Below, one piece after another: positions 7,924 to 16,629 of a DNA stretch of 64,000 nt. The DNA comes from Arthrobacter pascens (lineage in GTDB: Bacteria; Actinomycetota; Actinomycetes; Actinomycetales; Micrococcaceae): contig NZ_JAFHKT010000120.1 of the NCBI RefSeq assembly GCF_017052465.1, positions 1-64,000 on the forward strand, read 5' to 3'. Made by a program: the position numbers and the translations under genes. Under the pieces are notes generated by a model, which saw only the letters and a list, made by a program, of their open reading frames with translations, searched no databases and was not told the DNA's origin. The first letter of the stretch is position 1; each line of letters begins with the position of its first letter.

Positions 7924-10266
7924 ATGCCCTCACCAGCCGCAACGGATCCAATCTCTCCTCCCGCTACAGCAACCCGGATGCCTTTCCGGACCGCCCTGAC
8001 CTCCGGACTTCGCTGGGATTTGCCGGCATCCCTTGTCGTGTTTCTCGTGGCGGTGCCGCTCTCGCTGGGGATTGCGGCGGCCTCCGGGGCACCCGTCATG
8101 GCAGGCCTTATCGCCGCCGCTGTCGGCGGCATCGTGGCCGGCACCCTTGGCGGCTCTCCGCTGCAGGTCAGCGGCCCGGCCGCAGGCCTGACCGTCATCG
8201 TTGCCGGACTGATTGAGCAGTTCGGCTGGCCGGCGACCTGCGCCATCACGGCCGCAGCCGGCGTCCTCCAGACTCTGCTGGGCTTCGCACGGGTGGGCCG
8301 TGTGGCGCTCGCCATCGCCCCCGTGGTGGTCCACGCCATGCTCGCCGGCATCGGCGTCATCATCGTCCTGCAACAGACCCACGTGATGCTCGGCGCCGAG
8401 GCCGGCGAATCAGCCTGGCAGAACGTCAAGGCCCTGCCTGCCACCATCACGTCGCTGGATCACCAGGCGGCGGTTCTGGGCGTCTTGGTGATCCTCACGC
8501 TCCTCGGCTGGAAGTACATGCCTGCCGCCGTCCGCCGCATCCCGGCTCCGCTGGCGGCCGTGGTCGCCGCCACCGCGCTATCGCTGCCGTTCAAGTCCGA
8601 CGTCGACCGGATCACCTTCGACGGGTCCCTCCTGAACGCAATTTCCCTGCCGCAGCTGCCGGAGGGGCATTGGAGCGCAGTTGCCATCGGCATCATCACC
8701 ATCGCACTGGTGGCCAGCGTCGAATCCCTGCTCTCCGCCGTCGCAGTGGACAGGATGCACCACGGCGAACGGACGGATTTCAACCGGGAACTCCTGGGCC
8801 AGGGCGCCGCCAATATGACCTCCGGCATGCTGGGCGGACTTCCCGTCACCGGGGTGATCGTGCGCAGCGCAACCAATCTGGAAGCAGGGGCGCGGACGCG
8901 AAAATCAGCCATACTGCACGGCATCTGGGTGCTGGTCTTTTCCCTTCTCCTGGCGGCGGTGATCGAGCTTGTTCCCGTTGCCGTCCTCGCGGGACTGCTG
9001 ATCATCATCGGCGTCCGGCTCGTGAAGGTGGCCGACTTCCACACTGCCCGCGTTACCGGCGACCTGGCGGTATACGCGGTCACGCTGCTGACCGTGGTGT
9101 TCGTGAACCTCCTGGCGGGAGTGCTCACAGGCCTGGCCCTGGCCGTTGCGCTGGTCCTGTGGCGCGTGGTCCGTGCCGGTATCCATGCGGAACCCCTCGG
9201 CGACCCGGACGAACAGCGCTGGCGGGTGGTCATCGACGGATCCTGCAGCTTCCTTTCACTCCCCCGACTCAGCCATGTCCTCGCCTCCGTCCCGACCGGC
9301 TCGCACGTCACCGTCGAGCTTGAGGTGGACTTCCTGGATCACCCTGTTCACGACACGTTGGACGCATGGCGCAGCCGGCACATCGGCAACGGCGGCACCG
9401 TGGAGATCGAAGAAAGCGGCACCGCCACCCTCCACGGCGCCAAGGCCGGGCCACCGGCGCGCGGGAGCTCGCGCTCCGCCCTCCGGGGCGGCTTTGCCCC
9501 GTGGCGCAGCTGGCAGCGGCATCACCGGACTGAGGTGGACGCCGGGATGGGCGCAGGGGCCGGCGGTCCGGCTCCCCTGCAGACGGTGCTCGCGGGCGTG
9601 GACAACTATCACCGCCGGCACGCGCACCTGCTTCGTCCCCATGTGCAGGAACTGTCCGCCGCCCAGAACCCGGACACCCTGTTCCTCACCTGCGCAGATT
9701 CACGGCTGGTCCCGAACCTGATCACCAGCAGCGGCCCGGGCGACCTGTTCACCGTCCGGAACGTGGGCAACGTTGTGGGGAATGGCCGGCTCGACCCCTC
9801 GGTCGAAGCAGCGCTGGACTTCGCGCTCAACAAGCTGTCCATCAGGTCCGTGGTCGTCTGCGGCCACTCCGGCTGCGGTGCCATGACTGCCCTGACCGCA
9901 GAGCCGGATGGGGGCTCGGCCAAGGAGGCCGCTGCCGGGCGCAGTTCGGTCGATACCTGGCTGGACCACGCCCGGCCCAGCCTGGCCGCATTCCGCTCGG
10001 GGCACCCCGTGCAGGCCGCTGCAGCAGGCGAGGGATACGGGGAAGTGGACCAGCTGGCGATGGTCAATGTCGCGGTCCAACTGGAGCGGCTGCAGCGCCA
10101 CCCCGGGGTCAGGGAGGCACTCCGCTCCCGCGGGCTGCACCTGACCGGCCTGTTCTACGACATTGCCACGGCCCAGGTCCTGCAGGTCACTCCAGAGGGC
10201 ATCAGCCACCTCGATCCGCTGCCGCGTGCCGCGGTGGACGCCGGCCCCGTCGCAGCCTCCGTGTAG
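7924..10266 (+). CDS. SulP-family anion transporter fused to beta-carbonic anhydrase
   Basis: The 780-residue membrane protein starts at an ATG after AAGGA. Residues about 25-430 are a SulP (SLC26-like) transporter with many membrane spans and the 'SGPAAGLTVIVAG' signature. A short STAS-like region follows (about 435-495). Residues about 550-770 form a beta-class carbonic anhydrase with zinc site 'CADSR' near 589-593 and 'HSGCG' near 647. Such fusions are known in bacteria and are thought to couple bicarbonate (or related anion) transport to CO2/bicarbonate interconversion at the inner membrane face. Substrate cannot be fixed from sequence; bicarbonate is the natural guess. It lies alone, converging on the enolase-superfamily gene. 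Confidence 0.9.
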   Translation: MPSPAATDPISPPATATRMPFRTALTSGLRWDLPASLVVFLVAVPLSLGIAAASGAPVMAGLIAAAVGGIVAGTLGGSPLQVSGPAAGLTVIVAGLIEQFGWPATCAITAAAGVLQTLLGFARVGRVALAIAPVVVHAMLAGIGVIIVLQQTHVMLGAEAGESAWQNVKALPATITSLDHQAAVLGVLVILTLLGWKYMPAAVRRIPAPLAAVVAATALSLPFKSDVDRITFDGSLLNAISLPQLPEGHWSAVAIGIITIALVASVESLLSAVAVDRMHHGERTDFNRELLGQGAANMTSGMLGGLPVTGVIVRSATNLEAGARTRKSAILHGIWVLVFSLLLAAVIELVPVAVLAGLLIIIGVRLVKVADFHTARVTGDLAVYAVTLLTVVFVNLLAGVLTGLALAVALVLWRVVRAGIHAEPLGDPDEQRWRVVIDGSCSFLSLPRLSHVLASVPTGSHVTVELEVDFLDHPVHDTLDAWRSRHIGNGGTVEIEESGTATLHGAKAGPPARGSSRSALRGGFAPWRSWQRHHRTEVDAGMGAGAGGPAPLQTVLAGVDNYHRRHAHLLRPHVQELSAAQNPDTLFLTCADSRLVPNLITSSGPGDLFTVRNVGNVVGNGRLDPSVEAALDFALNKLSIRSVVVCGHSGCGAMTALTAEPDGGSAKEAAAGRSSVDTWLDHARPSLAAFRSGHPVQAAAAGEGYGEVDQLAMVNVAVQLERLQRHPGVREALRSRGLHLTGLFYDIATAQVLQVTPEGISHLDPLPRAAVDAGPVAASV

Positions 10267-10299
10267 GCACCGCGTCCGTGCAGGCACCGCTTGCGCGTT

Positions 10300-10331
10300 G
10301 GTGGGGACTCCGGGTCACCGGGGTCCCCACC
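10300..10331. terminator. Bidirectional hairpin between convergent genes
   Basis: GGTGGGGAC at 10300-10308 pairs perfectly with GTCCCCACC at 10323-10331, with further pairing toward the loop. It sits in the 70-bp gap between the SulP-carbonic anhydrase stop and the enolase-superfamily stop. Confidence 0.75.
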
Positions 10332-10336
10332 GGCGT

Positions 10337-11470
10337 TTACTCCCTGAAGCTGAAGCCCAGGCCGGGGAGGCCGGACAAGGTGAGGCGGCTGTCCGCTATC
10401 CGGACCGGTGAGGGTCCGTCGAGGACGCCGAGCTGGCCGAAGCCCGCGTCCTCGACGTCCTCCACCAAGGTCGGCTCGGCCAGCGTCAGGGCCAGCTGTC
10501 CGGACAGCTCGGGAAGCAAGTGCGGCAGGACCCTGATGCTGTGGGTCCGGGCGAGTTCCACGATGCGCCGGAACGGCGTTATCCCGCCTACCCGGACGAT
10601 GTTGGGCTGGATGATGTCCACGGCGCCGGCATCGATGAAGTCCCGGAACCGGTAAATGGTGTGAAGGTTTTCGCCGAGGGCGATGGGCACGGGCGAGTGT
10701 TTCCGCAGCCGCCGGTACGCCCACAGGTCGTCCGCGCACAGGGGTTCCTCCAACCATTCCAGGCCAAACTCCCCCAGCACATCCAGGGCCCGGAAGGTCG
10801 TGGGCAGGTCCCAGCGCTGGTTGGCGTCGATCATCAGCTTCCGGTCCGGGCCCAGGGCTGAGCGCACCGCGGCCAGCCGCTCCGCGTCCTCCCGGATGTC
10901 CGGCTTGCCAACCTTCACTTTCACGGCCCGGTGGCCCGCGGCCACCCAGCGCTCCACCTGCCCCACGAGTTCTTCCAGGGAGTAATGCAGGTTGACGCCG
11001 GAACCGTACACCTCCACGGACTCCTGGCGCTGCCCCAAGAGGGCGGTAACGGAGGCCCCGACGCGGCGGGCGCGCAGATCCCACAGCGCCAGGTCGACGC
11101 CGGCCATGGCGATAGTGGTCAGACCTCCGCCGCCGGCTTCGTGCAGCCGTTTCCACAGCAAGTCCCACACCGCCTCCGGGGTTGCCTCCAGCCCGGTGAC
11201 GAAGGGGGCGATATCGCAATCCAGCAGGGCCTTCACAGCCTGCGGGCCAATGGTGGGCGTCCACGAAAAGCCGCGCCCCACGCCGCCGTCGTCCGTTTGG
11301 ATTTCTGTAGTGATCACGTGGTTTTCGGTGGCATCCTGGCCCCAGCTTCGCCGTAGCGGAACGGTGAGGAGGCGCGTTCGAAGGCCGGTGATCCGGGGCG
11401 CAGGCCCGGCATGTGCAGAATTCACGGCTGGTGCAGGACTCACGGCTGGTGCAGGACTGGTGCCCGCCAC
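10337..11470 (-). CDS. Enolase-superfamily protein (mandelate racemase/sugar-acid dehydratase type)
   Basis: The 377-residue protein resembles acid-sugar dehydratases or galactarolactone cycloisomerases. Visible residues are the base motif K184-x-K186, metal ligands D215 ('IDAN'), E241 or E242 ('EEP') and E267 ('ALGEN'), and H317 ('VLPHL'). The Asp of the mandelate racemase His-Asp dyad is replaced by Asn ('IIQPN', N290), so chemistry may differ from classical members. The GTG start at 11470 overlaps the upstream TAG by one base, so it is translationally coupled as the last gene of the operon. It likely makes, or rearranges to, a 2-keto-3-deoxy sugar acid for the neighbouring dehydratase. Confidence 0.85.
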   Translation of the reverse strand: MAGTSPAPAVSPAPAVNSAHAGPAPRITGLRTRLLTVPLRRSWGQDATENHVITTEIQTDDGGVGRGFSWTPTIGPQAVKALLDCDIAPFVTGLEATPEAVWDLLWKRLHEAGGGGLTTIAMAGVDLALWDLRARRVGASVTALLGQRQESVEVYGSGVNLHYSLEELVGQVERWVAAGHRAVKVKVGKPDIREDAERLAAVRSALGPDRKLMIDANQRWDLPTTFRALDVLGEFGLEWLEEPLCADDLWAYRRLRKHSPVPIALGENLHTIYRFRDFIDAGAVDIIQPNIVRVGGITPFRRIVELARTHSIRVLPHLLPELSGQLALTLAEPTLVEDVEDAGFGQLGVLDGPSPVRIADSRLTLSGLPGLGFSFRE

Positions 11471-12384
11471 TAGCGGACCGCCAGCTCGTGGCCCTTGGCC
11501 AGGATCGCCTTCAGCTCAACGAGCTGTTCCCCGGTGGGGTCAACAAGCGGCGGGCGGACGGACCCCACGGGAAGGCCGGCCAGCCTGAGGCCGGCCTTGA
11601 TCAGGGAGACGCCGAAGCCGGGGGTCTGGTCGCGAAGCCTGACGAGCGGAGCGAAGAATCCCTCGAGCAGGGCATCACGGCGTTCCTCGTCCCCGTCCAT
11701 GTAGGCGTTGTAGTAGGTAGTGGCAATTTCCGGGGCCATGGCGAAAGCCGCCGACGAGTAGAGCGGGATGCCGAGGCCACGGTAGGCGCCCTGGCTGAGT
11801 TCGGCCGTGAGCAGGCCGTTGAAAAGCAGGAAGTCGGTCCGCCCGCTGGCCTTGACCGCGGTCACGATCTCCTGGGCGAGCCCCACATCCCCCACACCGT
11901 CTTTGAAGCCGATGACCTTGGGGTTGGCAGCCAGTTGGCCGATGGCCTGGGCTGTGAACGTCGCGTTGCCGCGGTGGTACACGATCACGGGCAGGCTGCT
12001 GGCATTGGCCACGGCCTCGATGTAGGCGACCAGACCGTCCACCGGGCCGCTGACCAGATAGGGCGGCAGCACCAGCAGGGCGTCCGCTCCTGCTTCGTCG
12101 GCAGCCCGCGCGGCGGCCATGGCGTGCCCGAGCGGCCCGCCCGCCCCGGCAACCACAGGCACTTTTCCGGCGGCGGTGGCAACCGCCTCGACGGTTGCCG
12201 CCACCACGGTGCGGACCTCGTCAATGTCCAGTGCGTGGAACTCGCCGGTCCCGCAGGCCGCGAAAACGCCGCCCGGTCCGAAGGGCAGCCGGGAGCTGAT
12301 GTGCTCCTTGAGGACGTTCACGTCCACGGTGCCCTCGGGCGTGAACGGGGTGACGGGGAAGAAAAGTACTCCGTCGAACTTCAT
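11470..12384 (-). CDS. kdgD: 5-dehydro-4-deoxyglucarate dehydratase family (DHDPS/NAL superfamily)
   Basis: KdgD converts 5-keto-4-deoxy-glucarate to alpha-ketoglutarate semialdehyde with loss of CO2 and water. The 304-residue product is a Schiff-base TIM barrel. Lys161 in 'VIGFKDGVGD' is the expected Schiff-base residue and Tyr136 in 'VIVYHRGN' the catalytic tyrosine. 'CGTGEF', 'LPPYLV' and 'SLIKAGLRLAG' match KdgD proteins I remember better than DapA or NanA. The ATG at 12384 follows AAGGAG and overlaps the upstream TGA (ATGA). Its position between an SDR dehydrogenase and an enolase-superfamily enzyme fits oxidative uronate or aldarate breakdown. Confidence 0.85.
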   Translation of the reverse strand: MKFDGVLFFPVTPFTPEGTVDVNVLKEHISSRLPFGPGGVFAACGTGEFHALDIDEVRTVVAATVEAVATAAGKVPVVAGAGGPLGHAMAAARAADEAGADALLVLPPYLVSGPVDGLVAYIEAVANASSLPVIVYHRGNATFTAQAIGQLAANPKVIGFKDGVGDVGLAQEIVTAVKASGRTDFLLFNGLLTAELSQGAYRGLGIPLYSSAAFAMAPEIATTYYNAYMDGDEERRDALLEGFFAPLVRLRDQTPGFGVSLIKAGLRLAGLPVGSVRPPLVDPTGEQLVELKAILAKGHELAVR

Positions 12385-13355
12385 GGTGTCTCCTTGGGTC
12401 CGGTTCCTGCCGCGGCAAATGCCGCGGGGGCCTCGTCGTTGAGGCGTGAGGGGGCTGGATTTCGTAGTTCGGTCCGCCAGGTCCGCGTTGGCTCCCAGCC
12501 GAGCAGCTTCCGGGCCTTGTCGACGGAAAAGCCGGGACGGGTGCCTGTCAGGCCCGCTGCCAGGCCGGCGCTGCCGGGCAGGAAGCGAGGGATCAGTTCC
12601 GCCAGCGGTTCGGTGGCGAGGGCGTCCGCCGCGCCCACAAAAAACGTCTGGCCGTTGGGAATGGCGTCCATTTTCTGCAGGAGCAACTCGAGGAAATCCG
12701 CCACATCGCGTGCGTCGACGTAGTTGAACAATGCCGGGGCGGCCAGGGCGGGATCGGCGAGCCGCTCCGCAAGGGTGTGTCCCTGCTGCGTCGGCGCGCC
12801 CTCCCACTCCTCCGGTGAGATGACGAAGCAAGGGCGGAAGGCGGCGTAGCGGATCCTGTCCCCCTGGGCCGCCGCAAACATCTGCATCGTCTGTTCGGCG
12901 ATCAGCTTGGACAGGGCGTATGCGTTCCAGGGCTTCGGCGTGGTTTCCTCGTCCAGCGGGAAGGCATCGGGCAGCCAGCCGGCGGGTGACCCGTAGCCCA
13001 GCACGGTGGGGCTGCTCGCGGTGACGATTTTCGGCACCCCGGCTTCCGTGGCGGCGCTTAGAACCGCGAAGGCTAGCCGGGTGTTGGTGCTGAAAATGAC
13101 GTCCTCGGGTGCGCTGAAAGGTACGGCGATCGCTGCCAGGTGGATGACGGCGTCGGGAGTTGCATCCTGCATGAGGCGCAGTGCTTCCCCGGGCGCCAGG
13201 AGGTCCGCGGTATGCTGCACGGCGCCGGCGGGCAGCTGGGCTGCCGGAACCGCATCGCGGTCAACGGAGATGACATGGTGGCCCGCGCGGGCGAGGCCAT
13301 CAACCACGCTGCGGCCCAGCCTGCCGGAGCCGCCGGTAACTAAAATCCTGCTCAT
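12381..13355 (-). CDS. NAD(P)-dependent extended-SDR dehydrogenase/epimerase
   Basis: The 324-residue extended short-chain dehydrogenase starts with 'MSRILVTGGSGRLGRS' (Rossmann TGGxGxxG) and has a 'YALSKLIAE' catalytic YxxxK. The ATG at 13355 follows AAGGA by 4 nt. Much longer upstream extension is possible but unsupported. It overlaps kdgD by 4 nt. The operon context suggests it oxidises a uronate to an aldarolactone, the role of uronate dehydrogenase. The sequence resembles generic NAD-dependent epimerases as much as known Udh enzymes, so this is inference. Confidence 0.8.
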   Translation of the reverse strand: MSRILVTGGSGRLGRSVVDGLARAGHHVISVDRDAVPAAQLPAGAVQHTADLLAPGEALRLMQDATPDAVIHLAAIAVPFSAPEDVIFSTNTRLAFAVLSAATEAGVPKIVTASSPTVLGYGSPAGWLPDAFPLDEETTPKPWNAYALSKLIAEQTMQMFAAAQGDRIRYAAFRPCFVISPEEWEGAPTQQGHTLAERLADPALAAPALFNYVDARDVADFLELLLQKMDAIPNGQTFFVGAADALATEPLAELIPRFLPGSAGLAAGLTGTRPGFSVDKARKLLGWEPTRTWRTELRNPAPSRLNDEAPAAFAAAGTGPKETP

Positions 13356-13383
13356 GGTTTCCTTATGGGTGTCGTCGGCCGGT

Positions 13384-14826
13384 TCAGCGGCCACGGCGGA
13401 GGTCGGCGCCGAGGTTGAGATCCTGAATGCGCACGGGGAGGGACGTGGCGAGGGATTCATTGCCGGCAATGCCCACGGATACGGAACGTAGACCGTCCAG
13501 ATATCCGGACGGCCGGCCCAGCGGATCTTCGCCAGGACCATTGAAAAGGTCTGAGAGGAGCAGGAGGTCGCCGCCGCCGTGGCCGCCTTCACCGTTGATG
13601 ATCGGCACTTCGTAGGCGGATTCCCAGTGGCGCTGCACCACGAGGCGCTCACCGTTGCGGCGGACCGCATCGTCCTCCTCGACCGGCGTGGCGCTCGGGT
13701 CCACCACCACCTTCTTATCGGTACTGCGCCGCACCGCGGCGCGCTCCACCACCTCCAGCTCGGCGCGGCCGTCGGTGCCGTTGACGGCCACGCGGTACCC
13801 CTCCCAGGGACTGTGCGCGTTGAGCGAGTAGCTCAGGGTGGGTCCGCCGTCGTAATCCACCACGACGGCGAGGTTGTCCTCGATGGTGATGCCTGCGGTG
13901 AAGACGTCCTGGTCACGGCGGTAGCCGTCGTAGTGCTCGTTCTCGTAGTAGAGGGCCCGCAGTTTTTCGTCATCGCGCAGGTCCAGGACGAACGGGTCGC
14001 CGGTGCCCGCTGCGCCCTCTCCGGTTGCGGGGCCGGGGGTTCCGCGCTCCGGCCGGGACCCCAGTCCGCGTTCGGCCGCATTCCTGTCACCGTAGAACTT
14101 CAGGCCCCCGGAGGCGAAGACGCGCACCGGGACATCGTCGATCCACCAGTTCACGAGGTCGAAGTGGTGCGAGGCCTTGTGGATCAGGAGCCCGCCGGAG
14201 TTGGCCTTCTCCCGGTGCCAGCGCCGGAAATAGTCGGCGCCGTGGACTGTGTCCAGCATCCAGGAAAAGTCGACCGAGGTGACCTTGCCGAGGACTCCGC
14301 TCTGGATGATTTCCTTCAGGGCACTGTTCCGCGGTGAGTAGCGGTAATTGAAGGTGACCACCACGTTCCGCCCCGTTTTCGAGACCGCCTCGGTGATGCG
14401 CCGGCAGCCGTCAGCGTCGATGGTGAGCGGCTTCTCCACGACGACGTCCGCCCCGGCCTCCAGCGCGGTGACGATCAAGTCGGCGTGGGTGTAGTCAGGG
14501 GTGGTGATGATAACGCGGTCGATGTCACTCTCCGCGATGAACTCCGCCAGCCTGTGCGGCTCGAAGGTGGCGAGCGGTGCAGCCTTTCCGCCCGACAGTT
14601 CGCCGGCGAGGTCCTGGTAGTACTGCACCCGGCCGGGATTGAGGTCGCTGAGGGCGACGAGTTCAGCCACGTCGGCGTGCTGGCCCACGATGGCCCTCAC
14701 GTACATCTCCGAGCGAGATCCGGTGCCGACCAGCGCGAAGCGGACTCGCGTCTGCTGTTCCCCGGCGGCGTGTCCGGTCCCTCCGGCCCGTGCGGGCGCT
14801 GCACCGGCTGTATCGACGTTGACCAT
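13384..14826 (-). CDS. Gfo/Idh/MocA oxidoreductase (long form)
   Basis: The 480-residue NAD(P)-dependent sugar oxidoreductase is the first gene of the leftward operon. The dinucleotide loop 'GTGSRSE' is near residues 35-41, EKP at about 131-133, and the catalytic-type 'IHKASHHFDLVNWW' follows. It is longer than the usual 330-390 residues because of a Gly/Pro-rich insert (about residues 250-275) and an extra C-terminal section. The ATG at 14826 is preceded by AAAGGGG. A LacI-type operator lies 72-87 nt upstream. It probably performs an early oxidation on the imported sugar. Substrate unknown. Confidence 0.85.
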   Translation of the reverse strand: MVNVDTAGAAPARAGGTGHAAGEQQTRVRFALVGTGSRSEMYVRAIVGQHADVAELVALSDLNPGRVQYYQDLAGELSGGKAAPLATFEPHRLAEFIAESDIDRVIITTPDYTHADLIVTALEAGADVVVEKPLTIDADGCRRITEAVSKTGRNVVVTFNYRYSPRNSALKEIIQSGVLGKVTSVDFSWMLDTVHGADYFRRWHREKANSGGLLIHKASHHFDLVNWWIDDVPVRVFASGGLKFYGDRNAAERGLGSRPERGTPGPATGEGAAGTGDPFVLDLRDDEKLRALYYENEHYDGYRRDQDVFTAGITIEDNLAVVVDYDGGPTLSYSLNAHSPWEGYRVAVNGTDGRAELEVVERAAVRRSTDKKVVVDPSATPVEEDDAVRRNGERLVVQRHWESAYEVPIINGEGGHGGGDLLLLSDLFNGPGEDPLGRPSGYLDGLRSVSVGIAGNESLATSLPVRIQDLNLGADLRRGR

Positions 14827-14897
14827 GGATTGCCCCTTTCGAAAGGCAGCGGCGCCAACCGCTTGACGGGCTGGCAGAGTGTGGGAAGAATCAGGCT

Positions 14898-14913
14898 GAG
14901 AAAGCGTTTTCTC
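14898..14913. promoter_or_regulatory. LacI-type operator O5
   Basis: GAGAAAGCGTTTTCTC, extendable to an 18-bp near-palindrome, lies between the leftward Gfo/Idh operon and the rightward lacI gene. It is the reverse complement of O4 at 4290. A repressor bound here could control both the operon and its own gene. Confidence 0.85.
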
Positions 14914-15012
14914 ACAGCGTTATATGCTTTGTATCAAGTCATCAGCAGGTACGTCAACCAATATCCGCAGCCCCTGGTGGAAAGTGTTGTTGCCGGACTG
15001 GGAAGGGGCCAC

Positions 15013-16029
15013 ATGGGCCGGAAATCGACCACGCGCCGGATCGGCATTGCCGACGTCGCCCTCAGGGCGGGAGTGTCGCACGCGACGGTTTCGCGCGTCA
15101 TGAACGGCAACTTCACCGTGGATCCGGCCATCGCCGAGCGGGTCCGGGAGGCGGCCGCTGAGCTCAACTACCAGCCAAACCCGGTGGGCCGCAGCCTCGC
15201 GCTTGGCAAGACTGACACCATCGGCATCGTGGTGCCCGATCTCGCCAACCCCACTTTCCAGGCCATCCTGAGGGGACTGAGCATGGCCGCCGCGCAGGAC
15301 GGATACCGCGTGCTAATCGCCGACTCCTCCGAAGTCTCCAGCGAGGAGGCCATTCTGGCGGGAGAAGCACGACGGCGGTGCGACGGCCTGGTGCTTTGCG
15401 CGCCGCGCATGGGGGACGCCGAGCTGGAGGAGCTGGCGCCGTCGCTGCACCCGATGGTGCTGATCAACCGAAGCACCACCGAGACCCGGGTTCCCAGCCT
15501 CATGGTGGACTACGGCCAGGGCATCCAGGAGCTGGCCGAGCACCTCGTGGAACTCGGCCACAGCCGCATTGTTTTTCTGTCGGGCCCGGAACGGAGCGCC
15601 TCCAATGCGCTCCGCGTGCAGGGGCTGGAGAAGTTCAAGGCCGGCCACCCCGACGTCGAAGTCCAGCTGATCGACGGCGGCTCCAATTTCGACACCGGGC
15701 ACGATGCGGTGGACGCCGTGCTCGCCAGCGGGGGCACCGGCATCCTGGCCTTCAACGACCTCGTGGCCATGGGCCTGCTCAGTGGACTGCACGAGCGCGG
15801 GGTCCGGGTGCCGGAGGACATTTCAGTCACCGGCTTCGACGACATTCCCTTCGCCAGGTACACCACCCCGCCGCTGACCACGGCGGCAGTGCCCATCACC
15901 GAACTCGGTGGGCAGGCGTGGCACAGCCTGCGGGCACTGATCCGGAACGAGGACACCCCGAACGCCGTGAATACCTTCCGGCCGCAGGTGGAAGTGCGCG
16001 GAAGCACGGGGCCGTCCAAAAACCGGTAG
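15013..16029 (+). CDS. LacI-family transcriptional regulator
   Basis: The 338-residue regulator has an N-terminal helix-turn-helix 'IADVALRAGVSHATVSRVMNG' (key part VALRAGVSHATVSRV) and hinge 'YQPNPVGRSLALGKTDTIGI'. A periplasmic-binding-protein-like sensor domain follows and ends in 'ITELGGQAWHSL'. The ATG at 15013 follows GGAAGGGG; earlier in-frame codons run through the promoter region. It is divergent from the Gfo/Idh operon across O5 and is the only lacI gene near operators O1-O5, so it is the likely repressor of the whole 0.6-15 kb island. The inducer is probably a pathway sugar or sugar acid. Confidence 0.92.
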   Translation: MGRKSTTRRIGIADVALRAGVSHATVSRVMNGNFTVDPAIAERVREAAAELNYQPNPVGRSLALGKTDTIGIVVPDLANPTFQAILRGLSMAAAQDGYRVLIADSSEVSSEEAILAGEARRRCDGLVLCAPRMGDAELEELAPSLHPMVLINRSTTETRVPSLMVDYGQGIQELAEHLVELGHSRIVFLSGPERSASNALRVQGLEKFKAGHPDVEVQLIDGGSNFDTGHDAVDAVLASGGTGILAFNDLVAMGLLSGLHERGVRVPEDISVTGFDDIPFARYTTPPLTTAAVPITELGGQAWHSLRALIRNEDTPNAVNTFRPQVEVRGSTGPSKNR

Positions 16030-16629
16030 CTATTCCGCTTTGGTTTCCGGCGGTGCCAGCAGCACCTCGACCAACTCCTTGAGGCCTGCAGCGATGTCCA
16101 CGTCCTTGTCGTACAGCCATTGCAGCTGGAGGCCGTCGAAAGCTGCAATCACCAGCCGCGCCAGCGACTCCGCAGTGGCATCAGCCCGGACTTCGTTAGC
16201 ACCCTGTCGCCGCCGAATGTCCTGCCCCAGCTCCTTGACGAGTTCGGAGTACCGGCTCTGGAAGTAGGAGTGCGAAGCATGTCCGGGGTCATTGGCTGTT
16301 GCCGACGCCACCGCGTACAGCGTGGTGAGCCCGGGCTCTAGCATGTTGCGTTCAGCCACGGGGACCACCCCCGGGAGGCCGGCGTCGGCCACTCCCCTCA
16401 GCTCCATGCTCCGGCGGTCCCGCTCCGTCAGGACAGCCGTCAGCAGCTCCTGCTTGCCGCTGAAGTAGTGAAACAAGGTGGCTTCCTTGACGCCGACCAG
16501 CTCCGCCACACGTTTGAGGGCAGTCCCCTCGAAGCCCTCAGTGGCAAACACATCGGTGGCCGTCTGGACGATCTGCTCACGGCGTTCGGCGCCCTTGGCA
16601 TAGCGTCCGCGAGGCTTCACAGTAGACAT
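16030..16629 (-). CDS. TetR-family transcriptional regulator
   Basis: The product is about 199 residues. The N-terminal TetR helix-turn-helix includes 'GTALKRVAELVGVKEATLFHYF', and a less conserved ligand domain follows. I prefer the ATG at 16629 because TACACT lies exactly 6 nt upstream, the layout of a leaderless transcript; a GTG at 16647 is the alternative. Its stop abuts the lacI stop head-on with no gap. Target and ligand are unknown. Confidence 0.85.
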   Translation of the reverse strand: MSTVKPRGRYAKGAERREQIVQTATDVFATEGFEGTALKRVAELVGVKEATLFHYFSGKQELLTAVLTERDRRSMELRGVADAGLPGVVPVAERNMLEPGLTTLYAVASATANDPGHASHSYFQSRYSELVKELGQDIRRRQGANEVRADATAESLARLVIAAFDGLQLQWLYDKDVDIAAGLKELVEVLLAPPETKAE

